Positions 1 through 9,322 of a stretch of DNA of 64,000 nt are shown here, one piece after another. The DNA comes from Rhizobium indicum. Its GTDB lineage: Bacteria; Pseudomonadota; Alphaproteobacteria; Rhizobiales; Rhizobiaceae. A program made the position numbers and the translations under genes. The DNA lies in assembly GCF_005862305.2 (NCBI RefSeq), contig NZ_CP054021.1, forward strand, positions 4,505,501-4,569,500. The letters run 5' to 3'. The notes under the pieces were generated by a model. The model was not told where the DNA came from and did no database searches. It worked only from the letters and a program-made list of their open reading frames with translations. Numbering within the stretch: the first letter of the stretch is position 1; every line of letters starts with the position of its first letter.

Positions 1-1
1 A

Positions 2-121
2 CACGCAGAATTGTCAATCGCTTTCTCGGAGATGAGCGCCAGCGACAAGCGCGCCGCGCTGGATGCGGCCTTTGCATCCGAAGAGCCGCCGCGCTCGCAA
101 AATAACAGCCGGATCGGATAA
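2..121 (+). CDS. C-terminal end of a protein starting left of the window
   Basis: The window opens inside a reading frame. Its last 39 codons run without interruption to a TAA and have the Ala/Asp/Glu/Arg-rich composition of the neighbouring genes. The stop overlaps the next start as TAATG, one base shared, which suggests translational coupling with the membrane protein that follows. Too little remains to name a family. It could be read in full from the upstream sequence. Confidence 0.6.
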   Translation, partial: HAELSIAFSEMSASDKRAALDAAFASEEPPRSQNNSRIG

Positions 122-1800
122 TGGACCGGATTGCCGCTCCTGCCTTGGCCGCAGCCGGGCCTGAGAAATTGATTGCCAGACAGGACTCCACCGTTGCGAT
201 CGTCGCTTTCGTCGGACTTGCCGCGGCTTTGGTTCTCCTGTTTCCCTTTCCGCCAATTCTCGATTACGCCAATCATTACGCCCGTATCTGGCTCCTTTCG
301 GGCGGGATCGGCGAGCAGCCGTTTCCTGAGATCTATGCGGTCGATTGGAACCGCACCTTCACCAATGTCGGGATCGACGTTCTGGCCACCTGGCTGGGGC
401 CGCTTGTCGGCGCAGACAGGCTTGCACGGGCTTTGCTTTTCCTGGCGATCGTGCTGCCACCGCTCGGGGCAATCGGCCTGCATCGCGCGCTTTTCGGCGG
501 CCGGCACCATTGGCAGACCGCCATGCTGTCGCTCGGCTGGTGCGCCACAATGATCGGCGGCTTCATCAACTTCCAGATCGGCCTCGGCATGGCGTTGTTC
601 TTCGCCTGCGTCGATCTGCTGCTGCAGCGCAGAAATCCCGCCCTGGTTTTTGCCTGGCGGCTCGCCGCCGCGCTGCTGCTGACGGTGATGCATCTCTTCG
701 CGCTTGGCTTCTATATGGCGATCGTCTGCGGCCTCGAATTTTCCTGGCGCATCGATATCGTGCGATCGAAGGCGGGTCTGATGAGGCTCGCCGGCCGGTT
801 GGCGCTGGCGCTCGGCGCCTGCGTCCTGCCGCCGTTCGCGCTCTATCTCCATACGGCGGCTTTGCCCAACGCCGGCGGCAACGGCCTTGGCCTTGCCTGG
901 AACGACGGTATCATCCTGATCGTCCTTAATCTGCTCTCCGCCATCACGACTTATGTCCCGGTGGTGGATGTCGTGCTGGTTCTGCCGCTGATCCTCATCT
1001 GCACGCGTGCCGTCCGCGCGGGCGACATCCGCATGCATGCGGGGCTTGCCGTCGCCGCCTGCGGCCTGCTGCTGCTCTCCTGTGTTTCGCCTCGCCACAT
1101 GCTCGGCACCGGATGGATCAGTTGGCGCTTTCCGATCATGACAGCGCTCGTCGCCATGGCGATGGTGCGCCCCTTCGCCAATCTCACGCGCCGGCAAGCG
1201 CTATTGCTGGCGCTTATCATCAATCTCGCAGTCTTCGGCCGCACCGGCTGGATCGGCTGGAACTGGTGGCTGGCACAGAAGGATGTTGCCGCCGTCGAGA
1301 CTGTGCTTAAAAAGGTGCCGGCCGGTGCAGCCGTGCTGCCTCTGGGACATGAACCCGAGACAGTGAGCGGTCTTGCCCACTCCAACCGGCATTTTGCCTG
1401 GGGGTTGGATACTTTCCGGCACCTGCCGACGCTTGCCGTGCCCTTCTCGCATGCTTTCGTGCCGACGCTCTTCACGGCAAAAGGCAAGCAGCCGTTGTCC
1501 GTTCTGCCGCCACGGTCTGAGATCGCGGTTCCCGAGGGCAATCTGCTGTCGATCGGCGTGCTTTCATGCCCGGCAATGATGCAGGAATATAGAAACTTTA
1601 CGCCTTATCTGTCGGATTGGCGCAGGCGTTTCGATTTCGTCCTCGTCGCCAATGCCGATATCCCCGACCGCTATGTCGGCACCTTGATGCCGGCGGGCCT
1701 GACGCTGGTCGAAGATGCGGGTTTCGCAAAACTTTACGCGATCGATAAGGCGATGCCGGCAGAGCCTCTCTCGATCCCCGCCGGTTGCGCCAGGGCGTAG
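121..1800 (+). CDS. Polytopic membrane protein, GT-C glycosyltransferase-like
   Basis: The 559-residue protein has about ten hydrophobic segments between residues 25 and 385, then a soluble C-terminal part of about 170 residues. The first predicted periplasmic loop carries LDYANHYARIW, an acidic/His/Arg pattern resembling the first loop of GT-C-type lipid-linked-sugar transferases. That resemblance is the only hint of function; no catalytic motif was proven. The start ATG overlaps the stop of the preceding gene, so the two are probably translated together. Role in envelope polysaccharide or lipid modification is inference. Confidence 0.75.
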   Translation: MDRIAAPALAAAGPEKLIARQDSTVAIVAFVGLAAALVLLFPFPPILDYANHYARIWLLSGGIGEQPFPEIYAVDWNRTFTNVGIDVLATWLGPLVGADRLARALLFLAIVLPPLGAIGLHRALFGGRHHWQTAMLSLGWCATMIGGFINFQIGLGMALFFACVDLLLQRRNPALVFAWRLAAALLLTVMHLFALGFYMAIVCGLEFSWRIDIVRSKAGLMRLAGRLALALGACVLPPFALYLHTAALPNAGGNGLGLAWNDGIILIVLNLLSAITTYVPVVDVVLVLPLILICTRAVRAGDIRMHAGLAVAACGLLLLSCVSPRHMLGTGWISWRFPIMTALVAMAMVRPFANLTRRQALLLALIINLAVFGRTGWIGWNWWLAQKDVAAVETVLKKVPAGAAVLPLGHEPETVSGLAHSNRHFAWGLDTFRHLPTLAVPFSHAFVPTLFTAKGKQPLSVLPPRSEIAVPEGNLLSIGVLSCPAMMQEYRNFTPYLSDWRRRFDFVLVANADIPDRYVGTLMPAGLTLVEDAGFAKLYAIDKAMPAEPLSIPAGCARA

Positions 1801-1883
1801 GTCGGGGCTCTTCGTGGATCGATTGCCTCTGGACGATTGGGTCATGATTGCGGCCGCCATCCGGTTTTCGGGTGAGGCGCTAG

Positions 1884-2249
1884 TCAGCCGGGGAATTTCA
1901 GCGCCTTGTCGGCACGGCATTTGGCGAGCTTTAGCTGGCGGAAGGAGAGGATGCGGGTGATGCGGTCCTTGCCATCCGTTTCCACACTCATGCAGGCGCA
2001 GGCATAGCCGTAATTGCCGTTGGTTCTGACATATTCACGTTCGGAGATGTCGGAGATCAGCTCCATGCCTTCGACCTCGCCGGCATCGTCGCCTTGGGTC
2101 ATGATCGTCCAGGTGTTCTCCGCGTCCTCCAGCCACCAGTTGGCGGGCGTCGGATTCTCGATCCAGCCGCAGCGCGTTTCGGCGGCCCGCGCATTGGCTG
2201 CGACGACAAGAGCTGCGATCATGACCGCGGCGGCTATCCGGTATCTCAT
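1884..2249 (-). CDS. Small exported protein, DUF4087-like
   Basis: A 121-residue protein with an N-terminal signal peptide (MRYRIAAAVMIAALVVAANA, cleavage likely after ARA). The mature part begins RCGWIENPTPANWW and contains NGNYGYACACMSV, a pattern I associate with the DUF4087 family, with four or more Cys suited to periplasmic disulfides. The ATG was chosen because a GGGGAAAA ribosome site precedes it and the signal peptide starts there. It lies 22 bases downstream of another exported-protein gene on the same strand, so the two are probably one transcript. Function unknown. Confidence 0.75.
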   Translation of the reverse strand: MRYRIAAAVMIAALVVAANARAAETRCGWIENPTPANWWLEDAENTWTIMTQGDDAGEVEGMELISDISEREYVRTNGNYGYACACMSVETDGKDRITRILSFRQLKLAKCRADKALKFPG

Positions 2250-2271
2250 TGCCTTTTCCCCTCGACAGATT

Positions 2272-2718
2272 TCAATTGTTGATCGCGATGATCGCCCAAT
2301 GGCTCGCCTCGCAGGCGTTGTCCTCGCAGATCGCGCCCATCCAGACGGCGCCGCCGGCCAGCATGACGTCGTCGCTGTTGACGAAAAGATCCTCGTATTG
2401 CTGGCGCCCAACGGCGCGGCGCGTTTCCGGCGTCACGAGATCATCGAAATTGTCGATGAAATCCTCGGCGTTCTCGACGTCGTAGGTCTCACCATTGGCC
2501 TTGACCGTCAGCGGGTATTCGGCAAGGCCGGCGATGATCTCGGCGTCGACCGAGCGCATCGCCTTGACAAGCTGGCGCAGCGGTCGGTCGAAGCCCGCGG
2601 CATCGCCGTGCAGCTCCTCGATGCGATTATAGACGTCGCTATCGGACTGCGCGAGAGCGCTTGAGCCGCAAAGGAGAATTGCTCCAAGCAGGAGAAGAGC
2701 TGCTGACAGGCGTGACAT
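2272..2718 (-). CDS. Small exported protein of unknown function
   Basis: A 148-residue protein beginning with a clear signal peptide (MSRLSAALLLLGAILLCGSS, cleavage near ALA-QS). The mature part is acidic, with a C-terminal segment containing CEDNACEASHW, where two Cys could form a disulfide. The start was placed at the ATG preceded by GGAGG rather than 11 codons upstream, since the upstream extension is not signal-like. It is the first gene of a probable two-gene unit with the DUF4087-like protein. I do not recognise the family. Confidence 0.7.
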   Translation of the reverse strand: MSRLSAALLLLGAILLCGSSALAQSDSDVYNRIEELHGDAAGFDRPLRQLVKAMRSVDAEIIAGLAEYPLTVKANGETYDVENAEDFIDNFDDLVTPETRRAVGRQQYEDLFVNSDDVMLAGGAVWMGAICEDNACEASHWAIIAINN

Positions 2719-2873
2719 CGAAGCCTCCGGCCAAATGGTATAGCGCGACATTATGCGATCACCGAGGATTCGCGCCTATCCAATTCTGGTGTTTCATCGC
2801 GGTTTCACGTATTAAAAAAATCTATCCAGGCTTCTTGACGACCTGATCGGTTTATCGCATAAACCTCACGAAC

Positions 2874-2889
2874 CGTACCGTACGGTACG
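2874..2889. promoter_or_regulatory. Perfect 16-bp palindrome, likely TetR operator
   Basis: CGTACCGTACGGTACG is its own reverse complement and ends four bases before the first possible start codon of the TetR-family gene. Such a position fits an autorepression operator. Built from GTAC repeats, it differs from the flanking sequence. Binding is inferred. Confidence 0.6.
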
Positions 2890-2892
2890 TAT

Positions 2893-4627
<1,735 letters not shown>

Positions 4628-4651
4628 GCACTTTTTGTGCTGTTATAGTTT

Positions 4652-4677
4652 AAGGCCGGGGCGAAAGCTCCGGCCTT
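4652..4677. terminator. Hairpin between ilvC and a converging gene
   Basis: AAGGCCGG and CCGGCCTT form an 8-bp perfect stem around a 10-base loop, 24 bases after the ilvC stop. The 3' tail has only a short T tract, so termination may be weak. It overlaps the stop region of the methyltransferase on the other strand and could serve both genes. Confidence 0.6.
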
Positions 4678-5153
4678 TACCGTTCTGCGCCGACGGTCAG
4701 CCAGCGGGTCGGCTTGCCGTCATGGCCTTCCGCGTCCCCGGCCTTAAAGTTCGCGTGAATGATGCCGCCGGTCCTCAGCGCGCGACGGATGCGGGTGAAA
4801 ACATCAGGCAATTCCGGCCGTGGGACGTGGAGAAGGCTCGCATGCGCCCAGACGCCGTCGAAGGCGCTTTCGGCATCGAGTTCTTGGAACAGCATGATCT
4901 TGACGGGCCTGCCGATCAGCGCTTCGGCCTGTCTTGCAAGTTCGGCGGAGCCGTCGGTCGGCGTCACATCGAAGCCCTGCGACAGCATGTAGGCGCTGTC
5001 CTGCCCGCCGCCGCAGCCGAGTTCGAGGATTGCCGCACCCGGCGCAAGCCCGGCGAGGAAGGCATCGAGCTGCTGCTTCGGCAGGCTGCGCGCCCGGTTG
5101 GCATATGTCTCGGCATTTTCCTCATAGAAGGCGGAGGTGCAGTCAAGAGGCAT
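4677..5153 (-). CDS. Class I SAM-dependent methyltransferase
   Basis: A 158-residue small methyltransferase. Motif I is ILELGCGGGQD (S-adenosylmethionine binding), followed by the acidic post-motif VTPTDGS and a motif IV-like FDGVWAHASLLHVP. Substrate unknown. The start at MPLDCTSAFYEENA was chosen because the family begins with this YxxxAxxYA region; a start 28 codons upstream is open but reads deep into the ParE-like gene. It overlaps the end of that gene by 11 bases on the same strand. Confidence 0.8.
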   Translation of the reverse strand: MPLDCTSAFYEENAETYANRARSLPKQQLDAFLAGLAPGAAILELGCGGGQDSAYMLSQGFDVTPTDGSAELARQAEALIGRPVKIMLFQELDAESAFDGVWAHASLLHVPRPELPDVFTRIRRALRTGGIIHANFKAGDAEGHDGKPTRWLTVGAER

Positions 5154-5478
5154 GCTGCTCGGCCGATCGTGGGCGTCGGTTGGATTGGAGATGTCGTTCA
5201 GGAAGCCGGTCGGCGTCGATGATGTCAATGACGACAATCCCTTCCGATGTCACCCGGTAGAAGGCGACGTGACGCATGTGGAGGAGGCGGCGAAGGCCAG
5301 CGCCGAGTTCGTCGCACTCTTCTCCCATGGAGGGAGCATGCGAAAGAAGCACGAAAATCCTGTCCCAGTCGAGAAGATAGGCGTCTGCCTGCGCCTCGCC
5401 GAAATTGAGGCTAGCATATTCGTCGATGCCCGATAGCACAGAGTAGGCGGTTTGGGTCAGCCTATAGGTGGTTGTCAC
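5143..5478 (-). CDS. parE: ParE/RelE-superfamily toxin
   Basis: A 111-residue protein with the ParE/RelE fold pattern: N-terminal helices (SVLSGIDEYASLNFGEAQAD), then the core strands in GLRRLLHMRHVAFYRVTSEGIVVIDII. The family poisons DNA gyrase (ParE) or cleaves mRNA (RelE); which applies here cannot be told. The start codon is GTG with GAAGG upstream. The gene starts inside the end of the antitoxin gene (17-base overlap), the classic antitoxin-then-toxin order. The C-terminal tail after about residue 97 is unusually Arg/Ser rich and overlaps the methyltransferase start. Confidence 0.85.
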   Translation of the reverse strand: MTTTYRLTQTAYSVLSGIDEYASLNFGEAQADAYLLDWDRIFVLLSHAPSMGEECDELGAGLRRLLHMRHVAFYRVTSEGIVVIDIIDADRLPERHLQSNRRPRSAEQHAS

Positions 5479-5713
5479 GCAGCTTTGCCTTCGTTTCCAA
5501 CAGGATGTCGGGAATGCGTCGCTCGCTCGGGCCGCTTTCCTCAGCCTGTCTCAGAATGTGGCGCAGTTCTTCGTCGTCAAGCTTATGATGGAGCTGATCC
5601 TTCAGAATAAGCTCCGCCAGGAAAGCGCCGGCACTGCTGTATCTGCCGCTTGCGACACGGTTTTCGACGTATTCCGCCAGATTATCCGGAAGCGAGATCG
5701 TCATTTTCGCCAT
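5462..5713 (-). CDS. parD: ParD-like antitoxin
   Basis: An 83-residue protein. MTISLPDNLAEYVENRVASG is a ribbon-helix-helix DNA-binding N terminus typical of ParD/CopG antitoxins, and the acidic C-terminal half (LDDEELRHILRQAEESGP) would wrap the toxin. The start is uncertain: MAKMTISL is preferred from the family, but the ribosome site is weak and the frame is open further upstream. It is the first gene of a toxin-antitoxin pair and probably autorepresses the operon. Confidence 0.82.
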   Translation of the reverse strand: MAKMTISLPDNLAEYVENRVASGRYSSAGAFLAELILKDQLHHKLDDEELRHILRQAEESGPSERRIPDILLETKAKLRDNHL

Positions 5714-5831
5714 TGGATTCGGTGCCGCCCGCACATGCCGGTTTTCAGCCATTCCTGATGCCAGATTATCATTTCCCAGTTTGTGATAGAAGCGTTGTGC
5801 CCAGCCGTCGAGGGCTTGGGTCACATGCGGA

Positions 5832-6209
5832 TCAGTCTTTTTTATCGATATAGATGACGCGTTCGAGATCCTTGAAATGGGCGTCGCAGGTCAGGATATC
5901 GGCATCATGGCGCTCCGCGGTCGCATAAATGATCGCATCGGCGGTGGCGAGTTTATGGGTTGCCGATATTTCGGCAGCACGGCGAGCAAGCGTTGTGTCG
6001 AGAGAAACAACCATGCATGTCGCGGTATAAGCGATGAAGCTGTCGACGGCTTCCTCGTCCTTTTCGCGTGCCAGCCATTTGGACAGCTCGAGCTGCACGA
6101 TCGTCGGAACGATGCATTGATCGCGTTCCGGGATTTCAGCCTGCAGCCGAGTTCCAGCAGCACTTTTCGTCAGCCATTCTATCCATGCGGAGCTGTCGAT
6201 CACGCGCAT
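5832..6209 (-). CDS. vapC: PIN-domain ribonuclease toxin (VapC)
   Basis: A 125-residue PIN-domain protein. The acidic catalytic set is visible: Asp in MRVIDSSAWIEWL, Glu in TIVQLELSKWL, Asp in LATADAIIYATAE, and Asp in DILTCDAHF. Members cleave tRNA or rRNA. The start overlaps the stop of the VapB-like gene as TGATG, so the pair is translationally coupled. It lies directly upstream of the parDE-like pair on the same strand. Confidence 0.92.
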   Translation of the reverse strand: MRVIDSSAWIEWLTKSAAGTRLQAEIPERDQCIVPTIVQLELSKWLAREKDEEAVDSFIAYTATCMVVSLDTTLARRAAEISATHKLATADAIIYATAERHDADILTCDAHFKDLERVIYIDKKD

Positions 6210-6418
6210 CAGAAACGGTCGTTCCGGTCGCGGTAGTTTTTCTTGTCCGCTCCTTCGGCGATGCCACGAAGATCGGCAAGCGTCGGGACCGGCATCAGCA
6301 ATACGCCTTTGCCTTTGGGTATGAACACGAATTCCTGTCCCGCCGACCAGTGCTGTTGTTCGCGCACTTCCTTGGGAATGGAGATCTGGAATTTTGTAGA
6401 GAGGGTTGCGGTTGCCAT
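6209..6418 (-). CDS. vapB: AbrB/SpoVT-fold antitoxin (VapB)
   Basis: A 69-residue protein with the swapped-hairpin AbrB motif: LSTKFQISIPKEVREQQHW followed by GQEFVFIPKGKGVLLMPV. The C-terminal stretch would bind the PIN toxin encoded next. The start at MATATLSTK is supported by AGGAAAGG seven bases upstream. It is the first gene of the vapBC unit and likely autoregulates it. Confidence 0.9.
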   Translation of the reverse strand: MATATLSTKFQISIPKEVREQQHWSAGQEFVFIPKGKGVLLMPVPTLADLRGIAEGADKKNYRDRNDRF

Positions 6419-6460
6419 TCTTACCTTTCCTCTATCGATTGGCAGATAGTAAGAATTCAC

Positions 6461-6715
6461 TTAGCATCGGTCAATGGCGAAGTGGTTTTGGCGTTGGTGC
6501 GGTCGCAAAATGGGAAGTTGACGATGGTTTTTCCCGGCTGACTCGGCCACAAAAAAGCCGGGCGGCGTCCGGTTTCGAAAGAGATCCGCGGATTGCTTAA
6601 AGGCCGTCAGCTCGAAGAACATCGTATCGTGCAGATCGAAACGAACTTCGACGAGGGCGTAATAGATCGCCAGCCCGGCGGCCTTGCGGGCGAGGCGGAG
6701 AGCGGCGCCCACCAT
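6461..6715 (-). CDS. Possible small protein downstream of ilvE
   Basis: An 84-codon frame beginning MVGAALRLARKAAGLAIYYA. It has plausible protein composition over its first 60 residues (VEVRFDLHDTMFFELTAFKQ) but an unusually basic end, and no recognisable domain. It lies 40 bases after the ilvE stop on the same strand. The frame is also open upstream into ilvE. It could be a real small gene or chance; without homologues I cannot decide. Nothing else was seen in this gap between vapB and ilvE. Confidence 0.35.
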   Translation of the reverse strand: MVGAALRLARKAAGLAIYYALVEVRFDLHDTMFFELTAFKQSADLFRNRTPPGFFVAESAGKNHRQLPILRPHQRQNHFAIDRC

Positions 6716-6755
6716 GTCGGTGTTGACGCCGCCGTTGGCGTGAAGCGTCCGGAGT

Positions 6756-7856
6756 TCAGGCCGGGACAAGGCGCGTCCAGCCGCGCTCATCGTTGGTTAC
6801 GCCTTTCTGCAGACTGACGAGCTGCTGGCGCAGTTCGCTGGTCAACTTGCCGGTCTGTCCGTCTCCGACCAGAAACTCGCCGCCGGCATGCCGAACCAGG
6901 CCGATGCCCGCCAGGACCGCGGCAGTGCCGCAAGCGAAGGCTTCGACGAGCTTGCCGCTGGTTGCGTCCTGCTGCCATTCCGCGAAGGAGTAGGGACGCT
7001 GCTCGACGCGCAAGCCCTTTTCTCCAGCGAGCACGATCACCGAGGCCCGGGTGATACCCGGCAGGATCGTGCCGCCAAGAGGCGGGGTCACCACCGATCC
7101 GTCATTCATGACGAAGAAGACGTTCATGCCGCCGAGTTCTTCGACCCAGCGATGCTCTGCCGCATCCAGGAAGACGACCTGATCGCAATCCTTCTTCGCC
7201 GCCTCGGCTTGCGCCACGAGGCTGGCTGCGTAGTTTCCGCCGCATTTTGCAGCACCGGTGCCGCCGGCGGCAGCACGGGTGTATTCGGTCTCTACCCATA
7301 GGGAAACCGCCTTCGCTCCGCCTTTGAAATAGGCGCCGACCGGGGAGGCGATGATGCAGAAGACATATTCCTGAGCTGGACGAACGCCCAGGAACGCCTC
7401 GTTGGCGAACATGAAGGGGCGAAGGTAGAGGCTGGCGTCGCCGGATGGAATCCAGGCCTTGTCAACGCGGACCAGTTCTTCGACCGCCTTCAGGAAGAGT
7501 TCTTCGGGCACAGGAGGCATAGCCATGCGGGTCGCCGACTGCGCGAAGCGGCGGGCGTTCTCTTCGGGCCGAAAGAGCAGAATCCGGCCATCGTCTGCCT
7601 TGTAGGCTTTCATGCCTTCGAAAATTTCCTGAGCATAGTGTAACACGGCGCTTGCAGGATCGAGCTCCAGAGGACGCCTCGGCGTAACCTTCGCATCGTG
7701 CCAGCCCTTGTCGGCAGTCCATCGTGCCAGGACCATATGATCCGTGAAGACCTTACCGAAGCCGGGCGTCTCCAGTGCCTGGATGCGGTCGGCGTCGGAG
7801 ACGGGAGACTTATGGAGTTCGATTTTGATTTCAGGAGAGGTCGTCGTCGCGGTCAT
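6756..7856 (-). CDS. ilvE: Branched-chain amino acid aminotransferase
   Basis: A 366-residue fold-type IV PLP enzyme that moves the amino group between glutamate and the branched-chain 2-oxo acids, the last step of Val/Ile/Leu synthesis and the first of their breakdown. The PLP lysine is in GTGAAKCGGNYAASL; the phosphate-binding region is in TILPGITRASVIVLA. The ATG preceded by AAGGTG was chosen; a GTG three codons upstream is also open. It is the long (BCAT2-like) form. Together with ilvC about 2 kb away it gives a small branched-chain cluster. A hairpin lies in its leader. Confidence 0.95.
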   Translation of the reverse strand: MTATTTSPEIKIELHKSPVSDADRIQALETPGFGKVFTDHMVLARWTADKGWHDAKVTPRRPLELDPASAVLHYAQEIFEGMKAYKADDGRILLFRPEENARRFAQSATRMAMPPVPEELFLKAVEELVRVDKAWIPSGDASLYLRPFMFANEAFLGVRPAQEYVFCIIASPVGAYFKGGAKAVSLWVETEYTRAAAGGTGAAKCGGNYAASLVAQAEAAKKDCDQVVFLDAAEHRWVEELGGMNVFFVMNDGSVVTPPLGGTILPGITRASVIVLAGEKGLRVEQRPYSFAEWQQDATSGKLVEAFACGTAAVLAGIGLVRHAGGEFLVGDGQTGKLTSELRQQLVSLQKGVTNDERGWTRLVPA

Positions 7857-7886
7857 TGCTGGCACCTTGATAGTACATTGAATAGT

Positions 7887-7907
7887 GGCGGCGACATTAC
7901 TGCCGCC
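7887..7907. promoter_or_regulatory. Inverted repeat in the ilvE leader
   Basis: GGCGGC and GCCGCC arms separated by nine bases lie about 30 bases upstream of the ilvE start. It could be an RNA hairpin in the leader or a DNA site. No leader peptide or T tract was seen beside it, so attenuation is not supported. The same gap also contains a CTTGTC/GACAAG inverted repeat (7971-7987) and a TTGACA hexamer at 8005-8010 facing the rightward aminotransferase. Confidence 0.3.
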
Positions 7908-8062
7908 GGGCTGGTCTTGGAAAGGCCTGAATCAGGCGGTTTCGGCATCGATCAGGGGAATAATCGCCTTCTTGTCACAGGGACAAGAAAATAGGTCAGT
8001 ATTGTTGACATAAATTCTCCGGCATGGTCTGCTGGGGGAATAGAAAAATACGAGGAAACCCC

Positions 8063-9283
8063 ATGCTGAACTGGGACACCATGTTTGCGTCGCGCTCGTC
8101 GCGCATGCGCGCATCCGAGATCCGCGAGCTCTTGAAGCTTCTCGACCGGCCCGACATTATCTCTTTCGCCGGCGGCATTCCGGATCCGGCGCTGTTTCCC
8201 CATCAGGAATTCAAGCAGGCCTATGCCGATATCTTCGACGGCGCCGCCGTCAACTCGGCGCTGCAATATTCGGTCAGCGAGGGCTACAAACCGCTGCGCG
8301 AATGGCTGGTCGGGCAGATGGCGGCTCTCGGCATCCCCTGCGAACTCGATAACGTTTTCATCGTGTCCGGTTCGCAGCAGGGTCTCGATTATCTCGGCAA
8401 GCTCTTCCTGTCGCCTGATGACACCGCGCTCGTGACGTGGCCGACCTATCTCGGCGCGCTGCAGGCCTTCAATGCCTATGAACCGGCCTACGACCAGCTG
8501 ACGCCGAACGGCAACCGCACGCCCGAGTCCTACCGCGCGGCCGCTTCCGCTGCCGGCGGCAAGGTAAAGTTCGCCTATCTTTCCACTGACTTCTCCAATC
8601 CGACCGGCGAAACCGTCGATCTTGACGGCCGCAAGAAGGTCCTGGCACTGGCGGAAGATCTCGACATCGCCGTCATCGAGGATGCGGCCTACCAGTCGCT
8701 GCGTTACGACGGCGATCCGATCCCGCCGATCCTGGCGCTCGAGATCGCCGAGAAGGGCCATATCAACGATACGCGCACGATCTATTGCGGCAGCTTCTCG
8801 AAGACGCTGGCGCCCGGCCTTCGGGTCGGCTTCATCGTCGCCAATGCGCCCGTCATCCGCAAGCTGGTGCTGATGAAGCAGGCGGCCGATCTGCATTCCT
8901 CGACGATCAACCAGATGGCGATATCAGATGTCGCCGAGCGCGGCTTCGACGCGCAGGTCGCCAAGATCAAGGCCGCCTACAGCCAGCGTCGCGACTGTAT
9001 GCTGACAGCCCTTGATAAATACATGCCTGAAGACACCAACTGGACGAAGCCGGAGGGCGGCATGTTCATCTGGATCACGCTGCCGGAAGGCATGGACGGC
9101 GCCAAGCTGCTGGCGAAATCGCTCGAAACCGCCAAGGTCGCTTTCGTGCCCGGCAAGGCTTTCTTCGCCGACGGTTCCGGCGCCAACACCATCCGCCTCA
9201 GCTTCTCCTGCGCCGACGAGCAGATGATCGAAGATGGCATCGGCCGCCTGAGCGCACTGATCTCGGCCGAGATCGGCAGTTGA
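8063..9283 (+). CDS. PLP-dependent aminotransferase (class I/II, LysN/MocR-type)
   Basis: A 406-residue fold-type I aminotransferase of the group that includes 2-aminoadipate and aromatic/branched-chain transaminases. Visible landmarks: FAGGIPDPALFP at the N terminus, SGSQQGLDYLGKLF (PLP phosphate), STDFSNPTGE, VIEDAAYQSLRYDG (PLP Asp/Tyr) and GSFSKTLAPGLRVGF with the PLP lysine. There is no winged-helix domain, so it is an enzyme and not a MocR regulator. The ATG after AGGAAA was used. It is divergent from ilvE. Substrate cannot be assigned from sequence alone. Confidence 0.92.
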   Translation: MLNWDTMFASRSSRMRASEIRELLKLLDRPDIISFAGGIPDPALFPHQEFKQAYADIFDGAAVNSALQYSVSEGYKPLREWLVGQMAALGIPCELDNVFIVSGSQQGLDYLGKLFLSPDDTALVTWPTYLGALQAFNAYEPAYDQLTPNGNRTPESYRAAASAAGGKVKFAYLSTDFSNPTGETVDLDGRKKVLALAEDLDIAVIEDAAYQSLRYDGDPIPPILALEIAEKGHINDTRTIYCGSFSKTLAPGLRVGFIVANAPVIRKLVLMKQAADLHSSTINQMAISDVAERGFDAQVAKIKAAYSQRRDCMLTALDKYMPEDTNWTKPEGGMFIWITLPEGMDGAKLLAKSLETAKVAFVPGKAFFADGSGANTIRLSFSCADEQMIEDGIGRLSALISAEIGS

Positions 9284-9322
9284 TTCCAGTCGCCCGGCCG
9301 GCGGGGAAGGGCAGGGCGCCGA

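Noticed and set aside
7887..7907. Attenuator before ilvE
   Set aside because: There is a hairpin, but no T tract, no leader peptide with branched-chain codons and no competing structure.
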